A stretch of 64,000 nucleotides of DNA from Mycobacterium intracellulare ATCC 13950 (GTDB taxonomy: Bacteria; Actinomycetota; Actinomycetes; Mycobacteriales; Mycobacteriaceae). A model generated the notes under the pieces. That model did no database searches. It saw nothing but the letters and a program-made list of their open reading frames with translations, and was not told the DNA's origin. Positions 63,453 to 64,000 of this stretch are shown here, in pieces (position 1 is the stretch's first letter; each line of letters begins with the position of its first letter). The stretch is taken from assembly GCF_000277125.1 (NCBI RefSeq), contig NC_016946.1:2108001-2172000 (forward strand). The letters are read 5' to 3'. The position numbers and the translations under genes were made by a program.

Positions 63453-64000
63453 ATGCAGCTGAACTGGTTGAGCGTTGCCGATCTGATCGCCCAGGCCGGC
63501 GGCGATCCCTGGGCGGTCAACCGCAGTTTGCAGGCCGGCAACCCCTTTCAGATCTCCCAATTGGCGGAGGCCTTCCACGCGGCGGGCCGGTGCTCCACCG
63601 CCGCCCAAGAGGAGTTCGAGCAGGCCCGCAAGCGCTTCGATCAGGCCTGGAACCACCAGCACGGCGACCATCCGATCAACGGCTCAGAAGAAGTGCAGCG
63701 GCTGACCAAATCGCTTCGCCTGCAGACCGACCAGTTGCCCAAGATCGCCGCGGACCTGGAAAACATCGCCGCCATGCTGGCCGCCGCGCAAAAAGAGGGC
63801 TCCGCGGAGATCGCCACGCTGGAACGACAACTGCAGTTGCTGGACAAACTGATCGGCGCGGCCACCAAGGATCTGCAAGACCCCACCCTCGATGCGAAGA
63901 GCCGCCGGGCGCTCGAGACCTTGATCAAGGACGCCAAAGCCGACGCCGCCGATGACACGCGGGACGCCCTCAAGCAGATGAACTCGATCCGCGACACCTA
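63453..64000 (+). CDS. Helical protein, N-terminal 182 residues (partial), possibly ESX-related
   Basis: An open frame from ATG 63453 (GGCGGGG ribosome site) runs off the window. An in-frame ATG at 63441 is the alternative. The product begins MQLNWLSVADLIAQAGGDPW, then a helical region (ISQLAEAFHAAGRCSTAAQEEFEQARKRFDQAW) with a W-containing helix pair, and a coiled coil (~95-180, LENIAAMLAAAQKEGSAEIATLERQ). This resembles the N-terminal helical domains of large mycobacterial WXG-type secreted proteins. The catalytic part, if any, is outside the window. Confidence 0.65.
   Translation, partial: MQLNWLSVADLIAQAGGDPWAVNRSLQAGNPFQISQLAEAFHAAGRCSTAAQEEFEQARKRFDQAWNHQHGDHPINGSEEVQRLTKSLRLQTDQLPKIAADLENIAAMLAAAQKEGSAEIATLERQLQLLDKLIGAATKDLQDPTLDAKSRRALETLIKDAKADAADDTRDALKQMNSIRDT

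Overview
The window is high-GC DNA from a mycobacterium, most likely a slow grower near the M. avium complex. The evidence is a PPE-SVP protein, DUF732 secreted proteins, Stf0, UspABC, LppP, and gene order that (recalled from memory, not searched) runs backwards along M. tuberculosis H37Rv from about Rv2363 (amiA2) to Rv2313c. Species is not provable from the sequence alone.

Layout. 1-13.5 kb is conserved core: the start of amiA2, recO, uppS, an Rv2360c-like gene, the zinc regulators zur and smtB, glyS, a PPE gene, a TPM-domain membrane protein, dgt, a short Cu/Zn superoxide dismutase lipoprotein, dnaG and tRNA-Asn. 13.6-22.2 kb is a sulfur-flavoured stretch: three translationally coupled flavin monooxygenases, cysE and cysK, a YeiH-type membrane protein with an uncatalogued small partner, and the trehalose sulfotransferase stf0. 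22.2-32.3 kb holds a nitrate reductase fused to a CysJ-like electron-transfer module (with a broken copy of its C-terminus beside it), an LppP lipoprotein, an acyl-CoA dehydrogenase, an FHA-ABC protein with a degenerate ATPase, and a MarR regulator. 32.4-45.4 kb holds an ECF transporter, an amino acid permease, the UspABC sugar transporter, a TldD/PmbA-like pair, an AhpD-like protein and two tandem DUF732 secreted proteins.

45,513-59,108 is an integrated element of about 13.6 kb bounded by an exact 48-bp repeat of the 3' end of a CAU-anticodon tRNA. It has a tyrosine integrase, a serine recombinase, an excisionase-like protein, a primase-polymerase, a RecA-like ATPase, a 10-bp-periodic iteron-like cluster and a major capsid protein. 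I see no portal, large terminase, protease, tail or lysis gene. This looks like a phage satellite rather than a prophage. Between the integrase and attR lies a coupled pair (a DUF4365/PD-(D/E)XK-like protein and a 402-aa partner) in the usual position for defence cargo. Near attL lies a 455-aa helical protein of unknown function. This element is the best candidate for something undescribed.

59.1-64 kb returns to the chromosome: an alpha/beta hydrolase, a UvrA-like ATPase, a small zinc-ribbon protein and the start of a helical, possibly ESX-related protein cut by the window end.
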